A stretch of 64,000 nucleotides of DNA. It comes from Nepenthes gracilis (Eukaryota; Streptophyta; Magnoliopsida; Caryophyllales; Nepenthaceae). The translations under genes and the position numbers were made by a program. The stretch lies in assembly GCA_033239525.1 (NCBI GenBank), contig BSYO01000004.1, positions 28,372,037-28,436,036 on the forward strand. Direction: 5' to 3'. The notes under the pieces are model-generated. The model ran no database searches, was not told the DNA's origin, and worked only from the letters and a program-made list of their open reading frames with translations. Below are positions 44,008 through 56,250 of this stretch, in pieces (within the stretch, counting starts at the first letter, position 1; each line of letters begins with the position of its first letter).

Positions 44008-46730
44008 GATATCTCGTTTATCGTGGTGAAAGAACCGTTTTTTAAGAGTGAAATAATTCTTAAATATTAAACACTTGTTTCAGGAAGAATGAAAATCTTG
44101 TATTGATCTTATCGAACATTTAAAGGATAATGTCATAGTTTAATTGCCGTCCCAAATTGAATATTTTATTTTTTAGAAAATCGTGTTAATTTGGAAGATA
44201 ATGAAATTAATACTTTTAAAAGTTCTATAAGGACATTTAATATGATAAGAAAAATTATAAATCTTAGATAATTGATGTGAAGTAGACAAAATGAGAACCT
44301 TAAACAGTAACTAGTTTGAAGTCTATTTATCTTTCTCAAAATATACGTGGGCCTAGGCTTTGTGTTTTTCAAAAGGCATGTAAAGAAACAAACATCTGGA
44401 TGCAAGCATGCATGAACGCGGCATCGATTAGTCTGAGCCACGTGCATCAACTCAAGATTCGCATGCAACATTCTCAATCCTTAACACCTACCATGTGACC
44501 TCTGGCTATATATATATATATTAATCATTTAAATTAATATAATATTTAAAATATGTATCAATACTGACATTATACAAAAATAATTTAAAAAATGTTAAAT
44601 ATCATATTAAATTAAATAATAAATAGATAATCAGATGAAATTACTCAACAACCAAATAGTGTGTTGGTGGTGGTTGTGGGAGGCCGGCATAGTTCAAGAG
44701 ATAGCTTGTCGATGGTGATAGTCATAGTAATGATTGAATAGTTTAGGGTACGATGAAATCAAAATTTTTATCCCTTCAAAAGAGGAATTGATTTAATTAC
44801 TATTAATTATAATCATTCAATTGATATTAAACGATCAAAATTTTTATTTTTATTTTAAAAGAAATAGCTCTTTTTAAAAAAAAAAATAATATAATCGTTT
44901 GATTAATATCAAACAATTATTATTAACAAAAGTTGAATCTATCCCACTTTACAGAGATATGCTCCCTAATTGTAGGATACAACATTTAGAAGATTATATC
45001 TAACAGTGATAATAGACTGATGGAGATAAAATTGTATCACTGCTTCAACCCAAAGGAGAAGGAAAGCCATAAGAGTGGATTTATTTTCTATATTCTCCAA
45101 TGTCCACTAACTATTGCACTAAAAATAGCAAAAAATAATTTCCAAAAATTTTTCCAGTTGAACCCAAACGATAAAACCAAGAGTAGATGTGTATTTTCTC
45201 GAATATAATCACAATTATTAATGTCAATTACATAAATACATATATTTAATAATATGTGTATAGGGGAATTCCATTTTACAATTTTAGTAAAAAATTATCT
45301 AGAAATAAACTTATTTTACTTTTTTCAGAAATGCCCAAAGGAGGAGATTAGAATTGCAGTCCAGTGATATGACTAAATAATTGAATACAGACGACAAAGA
45401 GAATCAAAGATTTATTTTAGACGCAGCTTAGTAAAATTTGTTCTGCTAGGATTAGTATTCATGAAAGTTTAAAAAAAATTAGAGAGAGAAATAAATTACT
45501 CATCTAATTTAGATTCAAATTGTATTTTATTATTCACCGATGTTAGATACACATTTATTAATGTCAAGAACAAAATTTTATCGGCCATTTTCTTTTCATT
45601 CGTTCCTATATTCACCATTATTTGGGCTTGTTATTACAAAACATTATATCCTTATATTATTTAAATTTTTACAACCAAAATTTATCATATGGTAGATATT
45701 TTTTCTAGATTTATAGTCCTATAATTTTTTTTTAATTTTTTTTAAATTTTTTTTGCATAAAATATAATGCCACTTTATTTATATTTGTTCCCGTATAATG
45801 TGTATTATAATATTATCTTTTTATAAATTTAAATAAATATTTTTAAAATAATAATTATAGAGATTAATTTTCTTGACTTTAAAAAGAAAACTTTGGTGCT
45901 CAAAATCTGACATTAACCTCGGGGACTTGATCCTGAGGCCACTGGAAAACTTTAGCAAATTCATGATATTCCATAAATCCTATATGGTATAGATGCTAAT
46001 TTACGAACTTATATTACATATATATAAATTTATTTATAAATATCATATTTCGTATAATCTCTCACGGAAATAAGAATTATAATCATAAATCAAAATCCAT
46101 GCAAATAATTGAGGAAAGAATTTTGGGAAATAAAAAGCTTCACGAACTAGCATTATCATAGAGGGAGAAAAAACCAATAATTGCTGACAATTATTTTTCC
46201 TGTCAGGATTATGATGAACTCAATCCAATGATGGCAGTTCCCAAATCAACCAACACAGTATCCATGCATGTATCGGAGTATTTGTAGCAGTGCCTGCAGT
46301 ACGAGCTAATTATACAAATGAATTATTGATCTCTAACTCTTCCCCAGAGGCCAAAATTGATTAATGGGCAAGGCTATCAAAAGTATGGGCATCCGGCTTT
46401 ATAAATTTGGGCTGTTGATTCGCGCCATCAATTAAAATTGATTATTTAGATTCATTCGTATTATAAATTTTTAAAAAATATATAATAAATTTAAGCGGTC
46501 GGTTTCAGTTGACAATATAAATTAACGACTCAAATTTGCAAAGTAGGATCCTATTTCGTTCATAAGGGAAGCAGGATCCTCTAAAGCTGACTATCAATCA
46601 ATTACCTGCATGTTCTATAATATCTCAAATTTATATTTAGATTAATTTAATATTAATTGTGATTTTGGTTAATTTAGATGTGATAAAAATTAATTTAATA
46701 TTATAAATTTGAAAGGATATTTGAATCAGT
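44008..46730. other. AT-rich intergenic DNA
   Basis: No gene is recognised. A patch of balanced composition at 44340-44510 contains a CCACGTGC (G-box-like) site but no convincing frame. The segment 46427-46580 resembles 55757-55925. Confidence 0.35.
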
Positions 46731-46825
46731 TGAGTTGGTACCCGAGATGCGCTTATGTTATCGCCTGAATATCGATTTAAATTTTAAAATAAAAAAAATA
46801 AAAAATATAATAATATATATACATG

Positions 46826-46876
<51 letters not shown>

Positions 46877-49060
46877 ACGAAAAAAAAGAAAAACAGAAAT
46901 GGTTTCGGGGAGAGAAAAAAAGAGGAGAAAAGAGAGGGAGATCGGTACGGGCCGTCGCCACCACCATCGCCAGAGGCCCCAACGCCAAAAATGGAAGCTG
47001 ACTAAGCCCTCTCTATGATGCTACCCTCTATTTTGTCTACCGGCGTTTGTAGAGAGAGAAATCTCAAATCGAAGCTAAAACAACAGCAGTCCGTTCGCCG
47101 CCGTTACCTAATGAAATCGGTGAAATCAGTGCAAGTAAATCTTTTCATTTTTTTGTGGATGTTGATTCTTGGGTTGTATGTGTGTATAATATGAAAATCG
47201 GTTGAAATTTTGGTGTATTTTGTGATAGAGGGGCGGTGGAGAGATGGGCCGCCAACAGTTGCATGTGCCACCGTCCGCTACCGTCGCCGTCACCTAGTGC
47301 TATCGTGGTCGCTCGTGCCAAAGCTGTCGCTGGCGAAGGAGAACATGAGGAGAGAGAGAGGCGAAGGCGCGCGAAGCTGTGAGAGGAAGGGAGGAGAGAG
47401 ATGGGACGCGGCAGAGAGAGGAACGATTCCGATACCTCGACGTATCCTTTTTTCAATTTTGGAAAATATAATGTCAAGGCAAGTATATATAAACCATCTT
47501 GTTGGTCTGATTTAGGATTTGAAATATTTTAGATACTATTTAAAATTTTTTCTAATATGTATATATTTTTATACGCTTGATTTATTTATTTTGAATATGC
47601 ATGTGTAGTTCATTGGATGATTTGGGATTTCTGTATTGGTTTTATGATTTTGGAAGGTTTAATATTTTTAAAAAAATTTAAAAAATTTATCGTATATTAT
47701 ATATTTTTATATTAGTATATATGTATGAAAATGAGTATAAAATTTTGTATAGGCCGTGCAATTACATGCACGCGCCGAATTGTAGTCACTATATTTAAAT
47801 TTAGATATTTTAATAAAGTCTCCAAGAAAAAATATTTATTATTTAAAAATCTCTTTTTCTCTATAGTAAATGTTTGGAGTAGTGTCTTTTCCTATTTTGA
47901 TGATTTAATTTGACCTTATAATATATTCGGACATCCTAATATATTTAATAAATTTAAAAATTACACCTAAAGTCGTCGATGATAAATAATGTGGAGCAAC
48001 CTTACCCATGAGTACAGAATACATTGGTAGCCATACATACTAGTGTAATTTATATTTGATTTTACCTAAGGTTATTGGGATTATGTGTAATTATTTTTTA
48101 AATTAGTCTTTAAATACTTGAAACTCAAATTTATTATATGATTTGTATCTCTACATTGATTTATATAGGATTTTAATTTATATTTGGATTTTATATTTAG
48201 ATTTAAAATTTAACGATTTTGCCCTCAATTGGGTATTGGTATGTCTCGTACAATGAGTTTGATTATATATTTTGATCTGAACCCTTGGACTTTTTGTCGC
48301 AGTGTTACTTCAGGTTCTCTGCACGCTATTGGATTATTTGGCTACCGAATTCTGCGTTAATTTACAAGCTGATCGGATTTAGATTTGGACTCGGATTAGA
48401 TTTTAAAATTGGCTATTTTTTGATTAGAATTAGTCTGAATTACTAATATATATATATACCGGTGAGGACTATTTTATGATTTGAACATTTGTGTTCGATT
48501 TGAAAATTTAATTTAAGTACAAGATTACTATTCAATTTTAGATCTTGTATCTTGGATTTTTATTGGATTTATTTTATCAGCGATTTGAATTTATTCTGTC
48601 ATTGGAATGAATTTTTATCCATTTAATATTTTCTCTAATTTATTAGACTCCTTTTGTTTAAATATGATACTTTTTGAGCGCTTGACTCACGTTTAATATT
48701 TTATCTATTTAGAGTAGAAGGTTCAGGCACATTACAGGAGTTAGGATATGATTTGTCAACTATTCGTTCGATTTGATAAGTCTTAATTTTATTATGGATT
48801 AAATTAATATTTTATGTGATTAGATTATGGAATTGATTGGGTATAAGTTTATGATTATATTTTACAAATAGCTCAGATATTATATTAAATTTAATTATAA
48901 TCTTTAGTTTGATTGTTACCTCTCTTACGATGATTATAGAGTAGGTCATAGTTATTTTGTCCGAATGGTTGTCCGATGTAGTCCTGCGTAGATTTATGAT
49001 TTGTTGGATCTTGTGAATTTGGTTGTTACACTCGAATTTTTAGAATTTAGTATTATTTAT
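46730..49060. repeat. Possible LTR-like region with (AT)21 and purine-rich GC patch
   Basis: (AT)21 at 46831-46872 is followed by a GA-rich, then GC-rich patch (46875-47440) with many GAGAGAG runs. The following 1.5 kb has regularly AT-rich sequence with phrases usual in long gypsy LTRs, and TTGTTACACTCG at about 49023. Ends cannot be set and no coding part adjoins. The Tyr-Ile ORF at 46735-47001 is translated microsatellite. Confidence 0.25.
46831..46872. repeat. (AT)21 microsatellite
   Basis: Uninterrupted AT dinucleotide run, extended to the left by ATATATACATGCATAC. Confidence 0.95.
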
Positions 49061-50105
49061 TAAATTTATTTAGAATTTTAAATTTTAGTAATTATAGTTA
49101 ATTATTTAAATTGACTTATTAGATCCGAATTTGTGGTATATTCGTAAGAATGTGGTGTTTTTTGAATCTTTTAAAAATATTACAGAAAAATATAAAAACT
49201 AATATTTTGATAAAAAATTACATAAACATACAAAATAAAATTTACAAGAAAGAAACACCGCATAAAATTATAGAAAAATGACCGTTAGAAATTTATTTAT
49301 ACATATAATTATATTTTAAAAACGTTGACGGACTTAAAATTTTAATCTGGTGTAATTTTCTTTTTCTACCGACAGGGACATGTAATTTTTATACGCTGTA
49401 AATAATATAATTTAAATTCTAAGCCAAAAAAGAATTGGAAAATGATTTACGGCTCCCATGCACGTCCATTTTCTAATTCCACAGTCCTGACGATCCCATC
49501 GGAATTCTCTGCTCAAGTCTTGACCAGAATTTTCTTGTTTGAAAATGGCCAATTATGCTGTGTGAAGAGAAAATCTTGCCAAACACCACAAAATAATATC
49601 ACATCATTTCAGCTTGTAGCGCGCTGAGCAATCCCAAATTGAAATAGAGAAATTTAGGTATAAAGTTCATTAATTTATATTCTATCTTGACATAAACCTT
49701 ACTGAGGATTATTAATTTTGCGATATTCATATTTCAAAGGACTTCCACTATTTTACATATTAAAAAAGATTTTATTCAAAAATTATGTCCCTGACAATCT
49801 GACTGATTGGATTTGAATAAAATCGACATACTGAAAATCCAATTCATGAAAAGTTGGGGGTCCTTAGATAAAATGGTGTCAATATCTTATTGAATTATCT
49901 GATCGGAAGAAAGTTACGTGGTATAAATTAATTTTTAAGGCAGAGAAGGACTCGTTGAATTATTTTAAAAGATATAAAGTAATGCTCTTTATCGGCAATT
50001 TACTATAAAAAAAAAAGTTGGTTACATAAAGACTATGCTCTTATATGTAAGAAAGATTCACATAGTAAAATTTTGGTATTAATTACCAATTTTGATTTAT
50101 AATTG
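49061..50105. other. AT-rich intergenic DNA
   Basis: No gene, RNA gene or clear element is seen. Confidence 0.4.
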
Positions 50106-50109
50106 TAAT

Positions 50110-50600
50110 AAATAGATGCGAAAAACTGTTTTCCCAATGGTAATATAGAAGAAGTAATTCATATGGAACAAGTAGAATTTCTCTAGTAATATTGCGTATT
50201 TGGTATGTAAATTTAAGAAATTTATATATAGATTAAAATAAGTCTTCTATCAATAGTATTTAATATTTGGTAATGCCATCTTTTCGTTTGAATCTGAAGA
50301 GACTATCGTAAATTAATGTATATATTAGAAAATCAATGAGACCAAGATTTATTTTATTTATTTTATATATGGATGATATTCTTCTTACAATCAATGATAA
50401 CGATTTGTCACATTAGGTGAAATAATTATATTATGGTAAATTTTAAATAAAAGATATAAGCGATATATCTTATATCATTGAGATTAAGATCAATCAAGAT
50501 AGAGTGTAACATATTTTGGATTTATTCTAGGAGAGTTATATCAGTAAAATTTTAAAAAAAAAATTAAATAATAGACTGTTCATAGAGGGTAACTCTCATT
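50110..50600 (+). pseudogene. copia reverse transcriptase fragment, heavily decayed
   Basis: Plus-strand text KTVFPNGNIEEVIHMEQVEF, then VCKFKKFIYRLK, YMDDILLTINDNDLSH, IKDISDISYIIEIKINQDRV and ESYISKILKK lines up with copia RT (DVKTAFLNG..EE.IYM.QP.GF, VCKL.KS.YGLKQ, YVDDILL, KDLG...Y.LGI.I). Stops occur every 10-20 codons. It belongs to a different copia lineage from the two larger elements (NGNIEE versus HGDLEE). Confidence 0.75.
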
Positions 50601-50699
50601 GTGATGGATGGCATATGTAATTTGAACAAATACCAAAAATAAGAAACAACTGAGAAACATTTCATATGTTTCAATTATTAGATGCTGACATGGATGGCC

Positions 50700-51400
50700 G
50701 AAAATGGACAAGCCATCCCAAAGGCCCACGGGTGAGTTGAGGACCCAGTGGATGGCTGTCCATGGCCCACTTCTACGCACTAGAAACTTGTCATAATTGG
50801 TAACTATTATACCGAATATATTTCATGATTAGGTTAAAAGAGGAAAGAAATTGACAATGAAACGAGATTTTTTTTATCCATTTGGGCAGCTGAACGGGTA
50901 GTTGTTACTAGTTAGGAAAAGTCAAATTGCCCGCTAATACTATAAATACTCATTCATTACACCAAGAAAAAGAAAAACGAGAGAAATACATAACAAAAAA
51001 GTTCTCTACTTAAAAGTGTGGCCGTAGAAATCATTTATAATTCTATCTTTCTCACTCTTAAGCCACTCCATGTCAAGCGCAGCCTTTAAGAAAAATATCA
51101 TCCCTTCTCCCGTGCACCATCTCTTTCATCTCTTGTCATTGCATCTTTCTATTTGTTAATGAAAATTACTGATTTAGACGTCAGAGAATATATTAGAGAG
51201 TATGTCCCATCAATTATCTAATCTCTTATTTTTTTAATCGTGGTGTATAGAATTTAGGTTATCATAAACGAAATTTGGACCTGCTTTATTTGAATCGATA
51301 AGGAAGATTCGAGTGGTTCCCTAATTCGTACAAAACTTGGATCCCAGGACGCATTAAAAGCCTAATGCATACTCAAGTTTATACAAGACTTGGTATCATT
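50700..51400 (+). repeat. Possible copia LTR with primer-binding-like end
   Basis: A CTATAAATACTC box lies at about 50940. TGGTATCATT at 51391 resembles a decayed primer-binding site. The left end is not defined and nothing recognisable follows, so this is tentative. Confidence 0.25.
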
Positions 51401-51539
51401 TTTATTGCAAAAATTTAGAAAATATATTAGATTAATCGAAGGATGGACTACTGGAGAGTTGTAATGTAATTGATGAGATATTTTATGGTACAAAAAATAA
51501 TATATTTATGTATACTAACTGATAATTTGAATGTAGTTA

Positions 51540-52560
51540 GCCAATAAGATTCTATTATGATTGTATTAGTCTGAAGATTTTTATCAACATATATAGTTAT
51601 TGTCCTTTCCCGAGAACCCTCTCCAACTATATGTCAGCGTGAGCTCAAACTCTATTTCCAACACCATGACGCCCACTACACGCCCGATCTGTGCTTGAAC
51701 GCTGTTTTCAGTGAGTATACACCTGCTGCTCGTCCGTCTTACGCTCAAGTACCAAAACCAGTAGAATCTCTCTCGAAGCTTGTTTGCCCCTCGCTTGAGC
51801 GCTTGGGAGGTTTCTCGTGGAACCCTAAGTTCGCGGCAAGCGTGCATTTCACCAATGGTCATATTTTTTACAAAGATTTTTGAGCCTCCCTATATATTGC
51901 CGACTTATCTCATTTCCCCAGGCCTTTTGCTTGAGTATTTGACAGCCATTTTCAGAGCAAACTTCAATCCCTCATACTTTAACATTATTCCATTTGAGAA
52001 AATCAGTGCTCTACATTTGTACTTTCGTGTCAATGTTTTTCTCAACATTAATAATTTACCCTTTGCACATTTTCCTATCTGTTTACCTTTGTTGGCAACA
52101 TCGATTGTGTGGAAAAGGGGTTCAGATGGTGTTTGACAATTCAAACGGTTTGCAAGAAAAGATTGACGCGAAGATTGGAAGGCGACCAATTTCATTGTCG
52201 TGCGCAAATCGAATGAATTTTCTAGTAGAAGTTATAAGACGGGTGTAAGTTGGTTAGGTTAACGCGTTTGTACCATCCGATTTATAAGTTAATTTTTATA
52301 GTGCATATCTTCCCTACCTGTTGAAATGCAGAGGATTTATTCGATAGATGTAGTTATCGGGAGTTGTCTTCGTTACTAAAAATTTTGCCTTTGTTATTAT
52401 TACTTTTGTAATTTATTATTCTTATCGAGATTAGAATATATTTTACGTGTGTTATATATTTTGTATTTTTTATTCCGTAAATTTATTAAGGGTTTAAAAC
52501 TTTATTGTGATTTAGAACGATTTGTTCCCATTAAATTTTGAGTTTTGTTGGATGTATTAA
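51540..52560 (+). mobile_element. LTR of a retrotransposon family (copy 2), plus orientation
   Basis: Diverged homologue of the minus-strand LTR at 745-1740. Shared features in order are the CCAAAACCAGTAG motif near 51753, a CGCTTGAGCG block near 51791, TATATATT at 51891-51898, GATTGACGCGAAGATTGGAAGG at about 52162, and GTTAATTTTTATAGTGCAT near 52287. The three open frames that cross it (51584-52248) are not genes. Borders are estimates. Confidence 0.5.
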
Positions 52561-53549
52561 TCAGGTAAATCATCACCTAAATATGTATTTATGCTTGCTG
52601 GTAGTAAAATATCTCGGAGGAGTGCAAAACAAAAATCACCTACTATTTTTACTATGAATGCTGAGCTTATTTCTGATTTTAATACTATAAAATATGGTGT
52701 AGTGATATAAAATTATCTATCTAAGCTTAAAATTGATTCCATTTTTAGGCCATAAAAATATATTATAATAATTTAACTATCTTATTGGTTAAAATAATAA
52801 ATATAAAACTCAATCTAATTATTCATTAAGTAATATTACCACATATTAGTTAATGTTTTAAGAAATATAAAACTCTATAATTCATGAAAGATAACACTTG
52901 TTAATAGTGAATTTATCATTATAATTCATATATTTGATTTCTTTAGAATGCAAAATAATCAATTTTGTATATTGCATTAAGTGAAATATATAAATAAGGT
53001 GGAAGAATGTTGAAATTCAACTCTTTGTTTCTGTTAAATTTAAACTATATTTTTTTTAATTTGAAAATTTTCATGTCTAGTCGAATCTTTTCCCTTAATA
53101 TCTGAGATACACAGTAGCTGTTCAACTACCCTTTTCAATAATTAGCAGTGACTACTGGCATCATTGATGAAAAGATGCGGTTCCGAGTTTTTGGGTCTCT
53201 GACCTTTCTACTGTCACAAATAGACCATCACAAGGAGTATTGAGGGCTTAGTAGTGACAAAATCATGAGAATTTGTTGGTAATTTTAGCAATCCTTATCA
53301 ACGCTAATGACGAGTGGCTATATTATAGTCATTCCAGGGAATCCTACTTCATATACAGGCTGAATTTATTCATTTATCACTATAAAAAAAGGAAAAAGTT
53401 TATACTATTTGTGTATTTGGTTATTCAACATTTCAAATTTTAAAGAAAAAGACTCAATTTAGTATGTTTTACTAGTTAGAGCCTCACAATTTTTTTTGTT
53501 TTTAGTGGCGAACTAGGATTCGACCCTATGAATAGCTCTTTCTCTTATA
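52561..53549. other. AT-rich intergenic DNA with possible CACTA terminus
   Basis: CACTATAAAAAAAGG at about 53380, preceded by short repeated GACTACTG/TAGTGACAAAAT phrases (53150-53270), resembles a CACTA-type terminus with subterminal repeats. The other end was not found. Confidence 0.25.
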
Positions 53550-53747
53550 GCATGTTTAGTTGGAGGGAATAGAATTCTTATTATCTGGTAATAGATATTT
53601 ATCCGTTTGGTTACAAATTTAATCAAATAAATATTCTCTGAAAATTATTATTTTCATATTTGTGAGAATAATAATTTTCACAATTCATGTGTAGTTGTTA
53701 AACCTACATATATAGGAATAACAATTTTCACATATTATTATTATTAT

Positions 53748-53880
53748 TGTTGATGGGTACAGCTGTTTATAGACCTACATGAATAAATGTTACCAAGGCC
53801 ACAATATAAAATGGGCCGGATAGTATTGAGGCCCAAGAACATACGCCCAGCGTCCCATTCATTGAATTACTCCTACATGT
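53748..53880 (+). repeat. 5' LTR fragment of the copia derivative
   Basis: Matches the first 130 bases of the 3' LTR at 54553-54680, including AAAATGGGCCGGATA, TATTGAGGCCCAAGAACA and GTCCCATTCATTGAA in both. Similarity stops after ACTCCTAC. Confidence 0.8.
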
Positions 53881-53884
53881 AAAA

Positions 53885-54390
53885 AGTCTTCTTTAGAGAC
53901 CTTTTTTCTTCGAAAACCTTGTTTCTCCTAGATCTCCGAAGATCTTCTCTTCGGAGATTTCACCTTTTTTTCAGAGACTTTTTTCTCTGGAGATCTTAAT
54001 TCTTCTTCGGAGATTTTTTTCTCCTAATTCTCCATATATCTTTTTTTCAGAGGTTTCACCTTTTTTCTTCGGAGATCTTTTTTCCCAGAGATCTTAGTTC
54101 TTCTTCAGAGATCTTTTTCTTCGGAGACCTTACTTCTCTTAATTCTTCAGAGATCTTTTCTCCGAATATCTTACATTTTCTTCCGGATACTTTTTTCTCC
54201 GGAGATCTCAATTCTTCTCCGGAGACTTTGTTTTTTCTAATTCTCTGGGAATCTCATCTTTTTTCTCCAAAGACTTTTTGCTCCTTATATCTCAGTTTTT
54301 CTTCTAAGATCTTTATTCTCCAAAAACCTTTTTCTCCGAAGACCTTGACTTGTCGGAGATCTTGTCTTTTCGGAGACCAAATGTCTCATG
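53885..54390 (+). repeat. Degenerate CTTCGGAGATC-type array
   Basis: About 500 bases built from variants of TTCTTCGGAGATCTTTTTTC with a rough 18-30-base spacing. Units are often mutually inverted: for example, CTCCGAAGA at 53934-53942 and TCTTCGGAG at 53948-53956 form a 9-bp hairpin. Strand asymmetry is strong (T/C-rich on plus). No protein is recognised. Confidence 0.75.
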
Positions 54391-54420
54391 AGATTTTACT
54401 CACTCCAGACTAGTTTCGTT

Positions 54421-54525
54421 CCTGATTGACTTCGAGAGAGTCAATTGCAAGATATTTTCACTAAAATAATGGTACAGAGCAGATTAGAAAGGGGTTCGCC
54501 ATCGGTGAACATACCAGAGGTTTAG
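54421..54525 (+). pseudogene. Last codons of copia pol (RNase H C-terminus)
   Basis: In frame with a TAG stop at 54523-54525 the text LRESQLQDIFTKIM fits the copia C-terminus (R..(E/D)QLADIFTK.L), and it ends in a short tail. A TGA three codons before LRES separates it from the array. Confidence 0.7.
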
Positions 54526-54552
54526 AACTTAAAACATCTGGTATGGGAGGCT

Positions 54553-55268
54553 TGTGATGGGTACATTTGTTAATGGGCCTACATGGAAAAAAGCTACCAA
54601 AGCCACAATGTAAAATGGGCCGGATAATATTGAGGCCCAAGAACACATGCCCAACGTCCCATTCATTGAACTACTCCTACGGGTCATGAGCACAATTCCA
54701 GATATCATAACCCCTCAAGTTAAATTAGAAGGCTTTTGACTACTTCAATTGGACTACTGAAGCCTTAACAACAACAAACCGCTATAATTAATCCTATCCG
54801 GTTAGTCTTATCCATTGTGGCGTCACTCATTATGAAAAAACGGACATCTAGACATGGTATAAAGGGGAAGAGCATCCAAGAGAAATGGGGGGCCCAGAAA
54901 AAAGAAGACCACTTTCCGTTGAAAAATCCCTTACTTGGATGGTTGAGTGAAAAAGGACTATATTAAAAATCTTAAAGTAAATACACATTTTGACAGTGAG
55001 TTTCCTTTTTGAATTGAACGAAGTTACATGGCATAGTTTTTTTTTATTTTATTATTAGTTTACTTAAAGGTTGGTCAATTTCTCTATTTTTTAGACAAAA
55101 ACTGACTTAATCATCGGAGTGTCTTTCGAGGACAAACTCCGATTGTACTCTGATTCTTGGTTTAGTTGTGGTCTGCAGGTTTTAGATCATCAAAGACGAA
55201 GTGAAGATCCAACTCATAAAGAACGTGTATTCAAGACCCGTCACAAATTTGGATCCTCGTACGCATCA
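54553..55268 (+). repeat. 3' LTR of the copia derivative (716 bp)
   Basis: Begins TGTGATGGGTAC, just after GGTATGGGAGG, which can serve as polypurine tract. It carries GGTATAAAGGGGAAG as TATA region near 54856 and ends GTACGCATCA at the target duplication. Confidence 0.75.
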
Positions 55269-55561
55269 ATTATTATGTTTATTATTGTTATCATCATTTG
55301 GTATTATTATTATTATTACATATTATTATTTTATTTTATTTTATTACCATTATTACTATTATCATTATTATTATTATCACTATTCTCACCTTATTCCTTA
55401 TACTATTCTACAAGTCAAATAATGAAATACTAATTCCTACCTTATTCTATTCTAACAATCGAATATGGAAATAACAATTTCAACTCTATTCTCATCATAT
55501 TATATTTTTTGAAATAACTATTATATTTTTATTTTCTTCTATTCTAACAACTAAATGTACC

Positions 55562-56250
55562 ATTAGTTATAGTTAGGTTAGGTCAATTGCTTTCAAACAA
55601 AAATTGGAATGAATAGCCCAACCCCCTTTAATGAAGTGAAGCAATCGATCCTGTTGAATGATGGAGAGTGACCACCTTTTCTCGAAATTCCACATCTAGC
55701 AACTCCCTATCTTGTCCTTTTTTCCCTGTTCTACACATTTGGGCGGTGGGATTCTGCCATCAGCCGTATTCGATCTTTCAGATTGATTTACATTATAAAA
55801 ATTATAAATTATAATAAATTAGGACGGTCAAATTTGGCTGAGTGGAAAATTCGACTGCCCGGATAAAAAAAGTTGGACGGATCTACTTCGTCTGTTTGTA
55901 AAGTAGGATCCCCGTTTCCTATTATAGTCATAGTTTTATTTTCATGTCTAACTTATATACGAAGATATTTATATACCATAGACCTATTTTTATGTGACAC
56001 CATTTGCCACCCATCTGATGGCGCAATTATAGAAAAGAGAAGCTGGTATCTCTACTCCATCAAGGTTGGATAAGCTTGCTTCCATTTTCTGCTTTTTGCG
56101 GCGCTGGCTTTTCATCTCCTTCGGTTAATGAATCAAGCTCTTGCATTGGCACAAGGGAATTTAATATAAAAGAAATTTTACTTACCCCAGAACAAGGATG
56201 GGCAATTGGTGACCTCTCGACAGTGAAGGGGTGGCAGTCTGTTATTCTCT
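55562..56250. other. Interval downstream of the pectinesterase gene
   Basis: No gene is seen. The last 200 bases (56050-56250) are probably 3' UTR of the pectinesterase on the minus strand. The segment 55757-55925 resembles 46427-46580 (shared end text GTAGGATCC and an AT-rich middle). Confidence 0.35.

Larger units (their letters stand above)
53748..55268 (+). mobile_element. Non-autonomous Ty1-copia derivative (1521 bp) with target duplication ATTAT
   Basis: Starts TGTTGATGGGTAC and ends ACGCATCA, flanked by ATTAT on both sides (53743-53747 and 55269-55273). Contents in order are a 130-base piece of the 5' LTR, a 500-base degenerate CTTCGGAGATC-type array, the last 30 codons of copia pol, a polypurine-like tract and a full 3' LTR (54553-55268). 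The 5' LTR remainder and nearly all of the internal region are absent. The pol end shows a true copia origin. Confidence 0.75.
53550..55561. mobile_element. MITE-like element copy C, split by a copia-derived insertion
   Basis: Left part 53550-53747 and right part 55269-55561 together form one element matching copies A and B. The ends are GCATGTTTAGTTGGAGG and, read inversely, GGTACATTTAGTTGTTAG, with TTATTATTA core text meeting on both sides of the insertion. The insertion duplicated ATTAT. Confidence 0.6.

Noticed and set aside
46735..47001. 88-aa ORF with a long Tyr-Ile run
   Set aside because: It is a translation of the (AT)21 microsatellite and the adjacent purine-rich patch, open in both strands by composition.
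51584..52248. ORFs of 60-118 aa on both strands
   Set aside because: They fall in the LTR family shared with 745-1740. No homology and frames are not conserved between the copies.
53885..54390. CRISPR-like array
   Set aside because: The units are degenerate, unevenly spaced and without unique spacers of constant length, and the DNA is plant nuclear. It is an array inside a retroelement.
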